The position numbers and the translations under genes are program-made. A DNA stretch of 64,000 bases from Brachypodium distachyon (Eukaryota > Streptophyta > Magnoliopsida > Poales > Poaceae). A model generated the notes under the pieces. The model saw nothing but the letters and a program-made list of their open reading frames with translations, was not told the origin of the DNA and did not search any database. Shown here piece after piece: positions 11,529 through 23,237 of this stretch. Within the stretch, counting starts at the first letter, position 1; each line of letters begins with the position of its first letter. The DNA is taken from contig NC_016134.3 of assembly GCF_000005505.3 (NCBI RefSeq), positions 26,239,584 to 26,303,583 of the forward strand. The letters are read 5' to 3'.

Positions 11529-12948
11529 TATCCAAATATGCACATTTGAATTTCTGGAATTTTACAGTTGATTCCTATTTAAATTGACATTTGTTTGACT
11601 CTCTAGTTATTATCTCTTCTTTTTATCTTTAGCTGGTTGGACAAAAATCCACACAGCCCAACTCTCCCTCTTCTTTCTTTACCATGGCCCGTAGCTCATC
11701 TCTTCTTCTCCCTGTTTTATTTCTGCCGTAGCCCAACTCCAAATCCAGGCTGAACTGCTGCTCCCCCACACAAGCGTCTCTCTTCTGCCTCTCTCGCCTC
11801 TATCTTCCTTCCTGACTCCTGCCTTCTTTCTCCAGAACGACAAGACGCCACTGCCTCACCTCTCAAAGCAGCGGTTGCATAATTGCATTCCATTTTCCCC
11901 AACACGCACAGCCACTCCCTCTCCCTCTCCACTCTCCAACCGACTTACATGGTGCAGCACCGAATTGGATCAATCTCAAGGGAGAGCAGCCAGCGATCAG
12001 GAGCAGTACACACCGGCCAAGAAGAGAAGGCCAAGCGTTGATTGCACACTAGGAAGAAAGGGCTTCACATGCAGAACCCTTTCTGATCTGATCGACCACA
12101 GCAGCGACCAACTTTCTTCCTCTCTTTGATCTACTGCTGTTCCACGAAATGGGTAAGCATCTGGTCCAATCAACATCCTTATGAATGGTTCTATACCCAG
12201 CCCATCCACAAATTCAATTGGAATTCTGAACCAATTGATCCAACAGCCCCGAATCCTCTTTCTTGGACTTCTGAATATTTTCCACCGATCAAATCTTTAT
12301 TCCTTGCTTTAGTACTCATATCTGGACGTCCCTAATACTGGCTAGATGTCCCGGACCAATCGCCTAGGGTTTGGGACTCAGAAACTCAAATTAGCCCATC
12401 CTGCTTAGAGCCAATTGGCTGATTTCATCTTTTTGCTAGATTTATTTTGTTTGGCTGAAATCTGTTGCATCTACAGTGTGTATCATGGTATAGCATTCAT
12501 TTAATTTGCATACAAATAATTTCACATTTTTCGGACTGGTAGATTTGAAGATACTAAGATTGCAAAGTCATTATCTCATGTGCATTAGTCATTTTAATCA
12601 TACATGTTCTTGCTCTGTAAAAATCTGCTTAAATGTCTTTAAGATCATGTTATTAGTTAGTGTTACTTTCGCCCATGTTAATTAGACATTCACTTCTGAA
12701 TCTCTTTTCTTAGGCAAGTCTTCTATTATTTAAAAGGCAAATTTTTGCATTGTACTTCATCGGTATGATCAGAAATTCATATGCATGAATTCCATTGCAT
12801 TAAACTGCATCGTGTGGCATTTTAGATACATTTATGAGTATAATGAACATGTTACTGAATGCAACCATATATATATTTTTTTGCAAGATGAATATTATTT
12901 TGCACACACTAATAGAACGGTCATTCTTGCATATGTTTGCCATATTCT
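11529..12948. repeat. LTR-like/host sequence left of element A; no gene recognised
   Basis: CT-rich leader (11640-11900) followed by a TG/AT-rich intron-like tract. It resembles gypsy LTR or 5'UTR sequence. It continues on the other side of element A from 26002, where the insertion flanks are ATTCT (12944-12948) and CTTCT (26002-26006). There is no frame of interest. Confidence 0.4.
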
Positions 12949-13798
12949 TGTCGGAGCACGGTCTACGGCACCGGGGATGCCGAGCACCCCTTTTTGGTTC
13001 GGTGGAGGGCGAGGCGATTGCTCCGGTGATCGCCGGCGTGGCGATAGACATGAAGTGTAGACACAAAAGTTTACCCAGGTTCAGGCCACCCGGAGGTGTA
13101 ATACCCTACGTCCTGCTTTGAGTTGTATTCACAATTTTGAGTGTGGACAGGTCACCCGGGAAGTTCCCGGGCTGACTACTTAGGAGAACGCTGTGCTATG
13201 TTCTAATCACTTGGGTTGGAACCGAGCTGAACCCTTTGACCGGTGGCATTGGTCCTCCTTTTATAGACAAAAGGGTACCACAGGTGCCTATGCATGCAGG
13301 GTGACACGTTTCCTAGACGCGTGTCACGGTCGCATGGAATACATTTTTACTCATCCATGCTGGACATCATGCAGCGCCCAATCCACTATACATGGTAGAA
13401 AAGAAATGGTTCGTAGGGTAGTCGCCCTAGCCTTGCTCGGCAAAACTAGGCTTGTCGATAAGACTCCTGTCGGTGCATTAAATGCACTGCGCCCGCCGTC
13501 TTGTCCTGTCTTCACTGTTCTGCGGGTCCCGCCTGCATGCCCGAGCGCGGGTTGCTGGGGTGCACCCTCCCGGCTAGCTCACCTGCTAGTTGCCGGGAGG
13601 CGTTCCTTCGGCTTCCCGGGACCGGGCTTCCCGGGAGCTCCTTGTACTCAGCCCTCGGCTTTAACTTAGCCCAAGGCCGTCTCCTCGGGGCAGGCTTCCC
13701 GGATTCACCGCTTCCCGGGTAACCTTCCTGACGGGGCTTCGTCACTGGCGATCCATACGTCCCCTATCAGTGGGACCCCACGGGCCACTAGTACGACA
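12949..13798 (-). repeat. 3' LTR of element A
   Basis: 850 bp, starting TGTCGGAGCACGG and ending GGTACGACA-type (here AGTACGACA) on plus. It is directly repeated at 25152-26001. On the minus strand a TATA box CTATAAAAG lies at 13258-13266. The sequence just inside (13799-13812, minus CGCCCGGGGGCTAC) is the G-rich tract serving as polypurine tract. Confidence 0.92.
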
Positions 13799-14102
13799 GT
13801 AGCCCCCGGGCGTGGGCCGGCAGCCTTGAAGCTCCCTGCAAGTGCTATCCTTGGTCGGTTGCCGGGCTACGCCCTATCCGACACGTGGGTCCCAAAGGGA
13901 AAAACCCCTAGCACCCGGCCTCGCGAGCCGCATTTATAGTTCCACTTCTGCGAACGAAACGGTCGGGTGCACGATTTCGTGCCTTATCTCCTTAATCACC
14001 AGAGAGTTAAGGCCACGTCACGCACCCCCCTCTTAATCTCCGATTCTTCAGGGCTTTTTATTGCCGATCGTGGGGGTGTCCATTGCAGTCCGCCAGCCCC
14101 GG

Positions 14103-14110
14103 TAAATACC
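14103..14110 (+). promoter_or_regulatory. Conserved TATA-like element upstream of the antisense gene
   Basis: TAAATACC, about 107 bp before the ATG at 14217, sits in TAAATACCCAAGGCCGG. This is preserved in all three copies of the region (14103, 32943 and 33472), although flanking bases vary. It is followed by a pyrimidine-rich stretch (CCCCATTGTCTCTCGCTCC) suited to a transcription start. Promoter function is inferred. Confidence 0.4.
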
Positions 14111-14216
14111 CAAGGCCGGCGCCGGGGCACTCCCCATTGTCTCTCGCTCCTGCCATCACCTCCTCCCAAGCTCCCCGCTTCCCAACTCCAACCGAACCAC
14201 CTCTCCACCTCCGCCG

Positions 14217-17200
14217 ATGTCTTCCAAGGGCCAGAACCGTCCCAAGGGGAGAACTAGCAAAGGGGATAAGGCCGGCAAGAAGGAGCTGTCGGGCAGGGCC
14301 CTGAAGGAGGAGGAAATGCGGGCTATACTCGCCTTCTTCCCCCCCGGTTACAACGGCGACGGGGTCGACAAGATGGACTTGGCGCCGGCCACCAAGCACA
14401 ATGAGCACGTGCCGACGCAGGTCCTTCCCGTCGGTGCGGAGCGCGACGGGCACTTCTTCCGGATCTTCGGGAGGTTCATCCTTGCCGGGTTCGTGCCGCC
14501 GCACTCCTACTTCCTTTCAGCCATCATGGAGACCAACGGGCTCATCATGGCGCTGCTTCACCCCAGGTCGTTCTTCACATTGGCTGTTTTCCAACACCTC
14601 TGTAAAGCGTTCGTGTGGGTGATGCCGTCGGTGGCGCTATTCCTCCACTACTACTACCCGAGGGTGGAGAAGAAGGCTCCCCTGTCCTCGGGGGTAGTGT
14701 TCAAATCCCGCGACAGGATCAAATCAGAATTCATCGAGGTGGGGAAGAAAAAGATCAAGCACGAATGGCGCTGCGACTGGTGCTGGGTGCGCACCGACGA
14801 GCTCCAGGAGTTCCACGAGGAGCCCCTCGGGCCTCCGAACGGCTCTGATGATTGGACGCTCTGCGACCAGAAGGACGAGGAGCTGGCCCCAATCTGTGCG
14901 AAGATCAAGGCGCTCCATGAGGCCGGGATCACGGACACGGATGTGGCGCCCCACTTCATCGGGAGGTGCATGGCCCCTCTGTAGCGGCGCTCGCATCCGA
15001 CGTGGATGTACACCGGGGCCAGCGACCGGACCCGGCTGCAGCGCATGGACCTCCTCCCGGAGGAGGTGCAGTTCTGGGTAAAGGGTATTACCGGCGAGGA
15101 TGAATCTTACCGGCTGCCCCCGCTTGGAGCGCACCCGCTCCACGCCGGGATCCCGAACCCGGGAGCCCGGGATCTCCCACTCTGCGACGAGTGGTGGATC
15201 GTGGAGGACCCCTCGGCGCAACCCTCCCCCCGCAGTGCAGGCCCCAGAGGGGCAAGGAGCCGGCTGCAGAGTCGGGGAAAGGGGGCCAAGGCAGAGGGCT
15301 CGGACTCTGACGACTCCTCGCTGGGTGTCGGAGGAGACCTCAGCGACGATGACGGCGACGATGACTTTCCCCCGGCATCCGGCAAAGTTGTGCCAGAGGA
15401 GGACAACGAGGAAGACGACGTCCCCTTGGTGAGGCGGTCTGCGGCAGAGCATGCGGGCAGGCGGGAGGCCGGCCCGCAGCTCCAGGAGCCTCATGGCGAC
15501 ACGGAGGCCGGGGCCTCCGGCGGCAGTGGCACGGCTGCAGCAACCGCCCCGACCACCCCGGCGACTCCGGCAGTTCCCCCCGCGCAGAGCGGCCCTCCGG
15601 TGAGGAGCATCCTGGCGGACAGGGTGCTCAAGCTCAATCCGGCAGGGTAAGTCCAATGTTGTCCAGAACGCCTTTGATTTCACGAAATTATTTTATGCCT
15701 GACTAATCTATTTTTGCGTTTTCCGGTTCGTCAAGGAAGAGGGGGCAGACCGGCGCGTTTCCGGTAGCCCTAACCAAGAAGCCTCGTCCGGCATCGGGCG
15801 GCGCGACCAAGACGTAGCGGCTGTGACGGCGGTAGCGGCCGCTGGGGACCCAAGGATCCCCGATTCGAGCTTGCCGGGTACCGGCCCGGCGGCAGGTACG
15901 TGCAAGTTCAAACACTTCCTTTACCTATTCGCGCCAATCCCCACGCCTGACGCAGGTGCCATTCGTGTAGCCGCCGGAGGGGTTCCGGCTGCACCTGCGC
16001 CTACAGAGGTGCGGGTGATCGACCTCACTGGCGAGGTTGACGACGAAGCTCCGGCGGAGGTTGCCTCCGTCGGAGCTCTTCAGCAATCGGTCACGGCGCC
16101 TGCCGGGGCAATGACTGCTACCATAGGCGACGCTACGTAGGGGGCACTGTTTGAGGTGGGCAACACAGAGCAGCCCCCGCCAGCCGGGGCGAGCGGTGGT
16201 GCTCTGGAGAAGCCCTCGAGCCCCCAGCTCGCCCCTTCAGACGAGCAGGGAGCAGCGGGGCTCGACCAGGCCGGGGGCGCGCCTTCAAATCCCGACGCGC
16301 CCTCGGGGTCGCAGACGGTCGCGGCGGGTTCCTCTTCCTCCGCCGGAGCCGCCTTCAGCCCGGGAACAGGGGAGCTCGCCAGGCAGACTTGGGGTCGGAT
16401 CACCTTCGACCCTAGCGTGTTCCAGCAGGGACACCAAGTGATCGACTACATCCAGCAGCAGCAGCGGATGTTCGTCGATTTCTTCAACGACACGCAGCAG
16501 CACCACGCCCGCGTAGTGGCGGAACTGGGTGCAGCGCGACGGGAGGCCGAGGAGCAGCGCACCGAGCTGCAGCGGCTCCGGGAGGAGCTCTAGCAGGCGC
16601 GGCAAGCCGGGGCAGCGCCTGCTGTGCAAGGGGTGCCAGAGGCGCAGGTCCTCTAGCAGCTGTGGGATCTCCAGCAAGAGCACCAGCGGGAGCTCGAGCT
16701 GGAAAAGTCCACACACGCCAAGAGCGAGGAGGAGCACCAGGCGGCCCTGGACTCATTCCAAGGGTGGCTTCGGGAGAAGACGGACTTATGGTCTGGCTAC
16801 TCCCTGGAGATCCAGCGTCTCCACCGCGAGGTGGGAGAGCTAGGGACGGCAGCTGCAACAGCAGCCGAAGCCTCCGCGCGCCGGGAGAAGGAGCTGTAGG
16901 ATCAGGCCCGCTCTCGGGAGCGCGAGCTTGCGGGGCAGCTCAAGGCCGCCAAAGATGCCAGCTCGTCCCTTCAGGGCGAGCTAGACACGGTGCGGCTGGA
17001 ACTCCGGCTGGTCGACGACAACAACACCAAGAAGGCGTCGGAGATCGGTAGGCTGAAGTCCGAGTGCCGCGAGCACAAACTACAGGCCTAGGAAGCTCGC
17101 GGTGCGTGCACTGAGCTGCGGGCTTGCAGGACAGGGGAGGTGGCTAGGCTGAAGAAGCTGGCCGACTCGGCGGTGGAGGCGCTGCAGGGGTTCGACATCC

Positions 17201-17592
17201 TTGTGGCTTCCTTCGACAGGACATACATGGGGAGCTTCACTTCGTTCTTCGCAGATTTCGTCGGCTGGCTGAGCGGCCTACAGAGCTGTGTGACGGCCTT
17301 CGGGGACCGGCAAGTCGGTCTTGCGGCCGAGCAGGTCGCTGGGCTGATTCTCACCCGGGTCCACTCCGCCCGCCCCGACTTCCCGTTTGAGTTGGTCTTC
17401 GACGCCTGGTCGGACGAGGAAGAGGCCAAGACCCACCGGGAGGCGGTGCAGGGCGTTGTGGACGAGATGGCGCGGATGCAGGGCAAGGTCGACGAAGACG
17501 AAGCCGCTGCTGAGGAGGCTGCCGGGGAAGCCCCCGATGCCGAGGATGCCCCTGACACTGACGCAGCGGCCCCAGGAGCACCTCCCACATAG
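14217..17592 (+). pseudogene. Antisense gene (aORF) of element A: putative gypsy-type transposon protein, 3 exons
   Basis: Runs opposite to gag-pol. Exon 1 (14217-15646): basic N-terminus MSSKGQNRPKG, then a PF04195-like domain (FGRFILAGFVPPHSYFLSAI ... LAVFQHLCKAFVWVMPSVAL), then an acidic Ser/Asp tract near 15300-15420. Intron 1 is 15647-15726 (GTAAGT; acceptor decayed to GG, AG in element B). Exon 2 (15727-15895) has basic KRGQT/TKKPRP. Intron 2 is 15896-15955 (GTACGT...CGCAG). Exon 3 (15956-17592) has EVRVIDLTGEVDD (SUMO-interaction-like), then a long coiled coil (16450-17130) and an acidic Ala-rich end. Defects: TAG at 14982, 16138, 16591, 16654, 16897 and 17089, and a 1-nt loss near 15808. 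Protein function is unknown. Such ORFs are documented in Tat elements, and the family name rests on recognition, not a search. Confidence 0.8.
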
Positions 17593-19161
17593 TTTCCTTC
17601 CTTCCTTTTTATTTTCCTGCAAGCGGCGCGTGGCGCCTTAGAGCTTTTTTATGTTAGCTTTCCCTTGTCATTATCAGTGTTACTCGGTAACTCGTTTCGC
17701 TCAAGCTTCGATATATATCCAATGCTATTTTTACATGCTTCTTTGCCTAAGACTAGCTTGCCGGGGAGGGGCTTTGTCCTTCTCATGCTTTAGCCTTGCG
17801 TATCCGGGGACTCGCCAACTATATGCTTGGCCAGACTAGGGACCCGGGCAGACCCGCGGTGCCGACCTAGGACCAAACAGCAGAGGCTGGTCACTCTGCC
17901 TGCGGGTTAACTACCCCAGCGCGCACGCCTCTAGGACAGACCTGCGAGCCACATGTGGGGGGCGTCCTCACCCCACAAACGTCCTTCCCACGTTCCGGCA
18001 ACACGGGGACCGAGCTTACCTCAGAAAGCCAGCGTTACTAAAGGAAAAACCAAGGACCCAAAATGAGATACTTAGCTTCCGGTTCTTTTTGGACTCGCTG
18101 CACCTTGTTGAGAGCCATGGCAAGGATGCGGTGGCCGTGCACCCTCCAGCAACACCCTTGGGGCCACGGAGGCATGCACCCCCACCGCGTCTTTACCACG
18201 CCTCTCCCTTGTCTCATCGCCATTTCTAGTGTCGTTTCGTAAGAGATGTGGCAGGGCAGCGATGGTGGGAACATCCTCAGTGACAAGCGCAGAGGGATGC
18301 ACCACCATCGCCTCTCAGCGGCATCCCTTGCCTTCTTGCCTGTTGCTGGTGTTGCACTTGCTCTGGTTTCCTTAAATAGCCAAAGCACTGCTCTTGTCTC
18401 CACGCGCCCGAGACCACCAGTCGCCGCGTGGAGGCACTGGCCCTGTCTCAGTTTCCTGCATCAAACCTCGAAGTAATTGCCATATATGTACAACTTACTT
18501 GCTAGACGACGACACCCGTGACCACCCCACGAGCATCACAGTGTGCCTTCATCTCATCTTTACCCTGCATTTCAGATTCCTGCAGTGCCCAAGGTACATA
18601 GCAAAAAATTTCGAAATGCACGACAAACAGTATAAACTGATAACCTCCTACCTCCCAGCCCCCGGGCACAGAAGAGTCGACCTCAGATCTGATTGTGAGC
18701 ATCTTTACATTTCCATGGTGCCTTGCTGGCATGTAGCTCATTGCAGATGGGTCCGGCAACTGCTAGGCCTCGTTTCGGAGCGTCCAAGCAACGAGCTTGG
18801 TTTTCGGGGTTCTGGCAGCCCCCTGCTCACAACCAAGGATGAGGAGACAATTCTGTGCATCTAGATCAGGAGATAGAAGCATTCACAATCAGCAAAGCAC
18901 AATATTTACCAATGGAACACTTATCTTTATTCAACTTTGTGCTAGCGGATTACAATCAGGCCTTGCCCGACTACACTAGCTTAAAGAGGCATGCTGCCAC
19001 AGCGTTACTCGTGGGTAAGGCTCCACCGTTTCACGGGTAGAACTTGCGTAGGTGCTCAATGGTCCAACTATTGGGCAATGGCAAGCCTTCTTCGGTTTCC
19101 AACCGGAAAGCCCCCGGTTTGGTCGCCTACACTACCCGGAAAGGGCCTTCCTAGATTGGAG
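17593..19161. other. Non-coding region between antisense gene and integrase in element A
   Basis: Contains the likely 3'UTR of the antisense gene and the 3' spacer of gag-pol. It is collinear with 36813-38170 of element B, where B lacks about 225 bp near 38186. I see no coding frame with family features. Confidence 0.6.
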
Positions 19162-20098
19162 TCAACTTGTTCCCGGTGTTCGTTCCTTGTATCCGGCGCA
19201 GGACAAGGTCTCCAACCTCGAGCCCCCAGGGACGGACTCTCCTGTCGTGATAATGACGGAGTCCCTACTAGTAGCTTGTAGCTCATACAGCAGCCCGGCA
19301 ACGAATCTCCTTGATGAAGGTAAGGTCATCAATCCTCTGTGTGTGTTGGCTCTTGTCGCCGTACGCGCGTGCCCGAGGTGACCCATACTTGAGCTCGAGG
19401 GGCAACACAGCTTCTGCCCTGTAGACGAAGGAAAACGGAGTTTGACCCGTCGCCCGACTCCGTGTGGTCTGCAGTGACCACAGCACGGGCTGGAGTTCTT
19501 CAACCCAGTGTTTCTCTTGGCCTTTGAGCTTGTCAAAGGTTCTCGTCTTGAGCCCCCGCAGCACCTCTGCGTTGGCTCGCTCAACTTGTCCATTGCTCCT
19601 CGGATGAGAAACAGAGGCAAAATGAATCTTAGTGCCCATGTCCTCGCAGTAAGCTTGGAACACCGTACTAGTGAATTGTGTGCCGTTGTTGGTGATAATG
19701 CCGTTAGGCGCACCAAACCTGCACACAATGCCCTTGAAGAACTTGATGAACGCCTGCACCATGACGGCTCGGACAGGCTACACCTCGATCCATTTCGAGA
19801 ACTTGTCGATGGCCACGAGTAGATACTCGTAGCCGCCAACTGCTCTCGGCAGCTTGCCGACGATGTCCAGCCCCCAGACCGCGAACGGCCACGAGGACGG
19901 GATGACTTGCAGGGCTTGCGCTGGAAAGTTACTCTTCTTGGCGTGAAACTGGCATGCTTCACAGGTCTTGACTAATTGGCTAGTGCTGTCGGCTAGTGCT
20001 GTCGGCCAGTACAAGCCGTGCCGGAATGCTTTCCCAGCTAGTGCCCTGGAGGCCACATGGTGTGAGTATGTGCCTCGATGTATATCTTCCCGCAACAC
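19162..20098 (-). pseudogene. Integrase of element A
   Basis: Zinc-binding region near 20098-19960 (H...H...VKTCEACQFHAKK). The catalytic core follows: first Asp in VWGLDIVGKLP, second-Asp block reading IITNNGTQF, and Glu in GQVERANAEVLRGL. The C-terminal part is WVEELQPVLWSL...FSFVYRAEAVLP. The codon at 19688-19690 encodes Asn where the DDE catalytic Asp belongs; element B still has TDNGTQF. The core is also split by a frameshift near 19765. Integrase inserts cDNA into the genome; this one cannot be functional. Confidence 0.88.
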
Positions 20099-20110
20099 GC
20101 GGCCTTCCTC

Positions 20111-21550
20111 CTAGGACACGCAGAGGAGCATGACTCTGTTAGGACGCCTCCGGTAGAGTTCTCCGTCCACCTGGGCGTACATCTTAGCTTGCCAGGCTAC
20201 TCGCTCCGCGACAATGTCTTCTTCCGGGAGGGTCCCGTCCCTGAGGTGGCGAATAATATCCGTCCCCATGGGTGGTGGCTCCCGGCTAGTATATGCAACC
20301 AACTTGGCGGCATAGTCCCCTGCAGCTGTAGGGTCACCCTGTGTTGCCGGAGGGGCTTCCCCTGCAACCGTCTTAGGGTCGACAGAGGGCTTCGACTGCC
20401 TCTGCACGAACAACCCAGGAGGCACCTTGGACAGTTCATCTGCCCATTTGGACAGTTCATCCGCAACAAAGTTGTCCTTGCGCTTTACGTGCTCGAATCG
20501 AAGTCCTTTGAACTTGGATTCCAATTTTCGCACTTCCTCCACATACGCTGCCATCTGGGGGCAGTCGTAGTCCTTATTTACCTGGTTGATCACGAGTTGG
20601 GAGTCCCCGCGAACAACCATGCGCTTGATGTCGAGGGCGATCGCCGCGCGCAGGCCGGCAAGCAGTCCCTCGCATTCCGCTGTGTTGTTGGTGGAGTTGG
20701 CGAAGTCGAGCTGTATCACGAACTTGAGCTGGTCTCCAGTGGGTGACTCGATCACCACTCCGGCACCGGCGCCCTACAAGAAGAAGGCGCCGTCCAAGTA
20801 CATGACCCAGTAACCTTCGTTCAATCTGCCAGGAAGGCTCGCTTCCGGCTCTTCTTCCTCTATGCTTGTCGATGTCCACTCCGCGAGGAAGTCAGCAAGA
20901 GCGGTGCTCTTGATGCTCTTGGTGTTTGCGAAACGCAGCCCGAACTCCGCCAGCTCCATTCTCCACTCGGCAACCCTTCCGGTGGCTTCACGGTTGGTGA
21001 GGGCCCTCTCCAAGCAGAACCCCGACACCACCGTGATGTTGTGCGCCTGAAAGTAATGACGCAGCTTCCTTGAAGTGAGCAGGATCCCAAGCAGAAGCTT
21101 CTGGACCTGCGGGTACCGTACCCGGGCATCGCGCAGCACCATGCTAACAAAGTACACGGGATGCTGCACTTGCCGCTTGCGAGGGGCAGCCTGCGTGGGC
21201 CGTCCCTCGGATCCAGGGGCAGAGGAGGTAGCCGGGGGTTCCTTCAGCTCGCCGAGAGCCCCTAGCCCTTCCGTCCCAGCCCCCGGGACTTGCTCTTCCC
21301 ACTTGGCAACAAGCACGGAGCTCACTACCTGGTCCGTCGCTGCTAGGTACAGCAGCAACGGCTCGCCCGGTTTGGGGGCGACGAGGACCGGTGGCAACTT
21401 CAGGTACCTCTTCAAGTCCTAGAACGCCGCTTTCGCCTCGGGAGTCCAATTGATCAGACCCTTCTTCTTCATCACCTTGAAGAAAGGCAGGGCTCGCTCG
21501 CCCAGCCTTGAGATGAAATGCCCGAGCGCCGCAACGCACCCGTTGAGGCG
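20111..21550 (-). pseudogene. RNase H and RT connection region of element A
   Basis: The segment 21415-20774 carries the RT-linked RNase H domain ([59 protein letters not shown]). The segment 20758-20111 carries a second RNase H1-like (RVT_3) domain (LDFANSTNNTAECEGLLAGL, RGDSQLVINQVNKDY, KDNFVADELSKWA). A dual RNase H is characteristic of Tat gypsy elements. Stops at 20774-20776 and 21419-21421 are TAG where element B has CAG; a further TAG lies at the end, near 20111. RNase H degrades the RNA template during reverse transcription. Confidence 0.85.
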
Positions 21551-22352
21551 CTAGACGCCTTTAACCTTGCGGGGTGCCTCCATCTTCTCGGTCGCCTCGA
21601 TCTTCTGTGGGTTGGCTTCGATTCCCCTGTGAGAGACCAAAAAGCCCAGCAAGTGTCCCGAGTCCACACTGAACGTGCACTTCTCAGGGTTAAGCTTGAG
21701 CTTGATCCTCCGGAGGTTGTTGAACGTCTCCTGCAAATCGTCGACGAGCGAGTCCCTACGTCGCGACTTGACGACGATATCGTCCATGTAGGCCTCGATG
21801 TTCCGGCCTAGCTGGGGTCCCAGACACTCGCACAAGGCGCGCTGTAATGTCGAGCCCGCGTTCTTCGACCCGAAAGGCATGCACATGTAACAGTAGCAGC
21901 CAACCGGGGTGACAAACTCTGTTTTCTCCTCATCTTCGACTGCCATCTTAATCTGATGGTAACCGGAGAAGGCGTCTAGAAAGCACCAGGACTCACAACC
22001 TGCCATAGAATCTACTATTTGATCGATACGGGGTACAGGGAAGGGATCCTTAGGACATGCACGGTTAAGATTAGTAAAACTACTCACATGCACAATTTAT
22101 TTCCAGCTTTAGAGACTAAAACAGGGTTTGCTAACCAAGTAGAGTACAAAACTTCCCTGATCGCCCCGGCGTTCTTGAGCTTCTCCACTTCCTGCTGGAT
22201 GAAGTCCTTGCGTTCCTGTGCTTGCCGGCAACCTTCTGCTTGACGGGCCGCGCGTCTGGCCGCACCGCCAGCTGATGCTCGATCACTTCCCTAGGGACTC
22301 CAGGAAGATCTGACGGCTTCCAAGCGAACACGTCAGAGTTCTCCCGGAGCAA
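21551..22352 (-). pseudogene. Reverse transcriptase of element A
   Basis: From 22352: NSDVFAWKPSDLPGVPREV..., then after a frameshift NLNRACPKDPFPVPRIDQIV, FLDAFSGYHQIKMAVEDEEK, MCMPFGSKNAGSTLQRAL, and the catalytic EAYMDDIVVKS (YMDD about 21778-21789), ending GHLLGFLVSHRGIEANPQKI. These are RT palm and fingers motifs of gypsy elements. Frameshifts lie near 22090 and 22215, and a TAG at about 21551 precedes the thumb/connection part. The block is collinear with 47144-48350 in element B. Confidence 0.9.
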
Positions 22353-22370
22353 GGCGACGAGGGCACTTTC

Positions 22371-23237
22371 CTATTTGTCGCTGAGGTTCGCACCGATGGA
22401 GACGGTGCGTGCCTCGTTGCCGGCATGCACGGGCATCTTCTTGACCTTGGTGCCCTCCTCCTTCAGCTTCGTACCCTTGCTTACACGCGGGCTGGAGCTG
22501 GAGCTGCCCTCGGCACCCTGCCCGGGAGCGGCGTGCGCCTTCTTCTGTGCAGGTTGTTCACCCGCAAGTGGATCCTCGTTCCCGGCCTCATCGTAGTCGC
22601 TGGGATCCGCCACTGCGGAGGTCTTTACGACCTCACCCACGCACCAAGCAGCGTCCTTCAGATCGCACTTGATGGAGAGAACGCCGTACGTTGAAGGCAT
22701 CTTCATCACGTCGTAGGCGCAATGGGTTGCCGCCATGAACTTGATCAGCACTGGCCGACCAATGATCTCGTTGTATGGCAACGGGGTGTGAGTCACATCG
22801 AAAATTAAGTGCTCGGTCCGGAACGCTTCCTGAGACCCGAAGGTAACCGGGAGCGTGATTCGCCCCATGGGCTGCACCACTCCGGGGTTGATCCCCCGGA
22901 ATGGGTCGGTGGGCTTCATCTCTTCCAGGGGTAGCTGAAGCTTTTCCACCAACTTGGTGGACAGCAGGTTGAGGCTTGCCCCGCTATCCACCAGTACCTT
23001 GGTCACCGTCACGTTGTTTATGATCAGCGACACTATGAGGGGGAGCACCCCTGAACCCAAGGGACGGATCAGGTGATCGTCCGAGTTGAAGGTGATCAGC
23101 ACATGCGACCACCTCAACGGCTGCTGCGCCTCTACACTGGGGAGGAGGGCGCAGACCTCACGCGTGAGCCGCTTTACGGCGGTGTGAGACGTGAGAGCAT
23201 ACGCTCCCTCGTGGATGAAGGCGACGTCGCGAGGCTC
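22371..23237 (-). pseudogene. Aspartic protease region of element A
   Basis: Open from 23237 to a TAG at 22371-22373. It has the retropepsin motif VTKVLVDSGASLNLLS with catalytic DSG, then LPVTFGSQEAFRTEHLIFDV and PYNEIIGRPVLIKFMAATH. It is separated from gag by a TAG at 23238-23240 (CAG in element B), and from RT by the TAG at 22371, which is also present in element B (48304-48306). The protease matures Gag and Pol. Confidence 0.88.

Noticed and set aside
13193..13669. Plus-strand frame inside the LTR of element A
   Set aside because: LTR sequence; the same frame is broken in the other LTRs of the family.
14724..15683. Long open frame on the minus strand opposite the antisense gene exon 1
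   Set aside because: It is the GC-rich shadow of the plus-strand frame; the peptide is Arg/Leu-rich without family motifs, and the plus frame has the conserved domain and introns.
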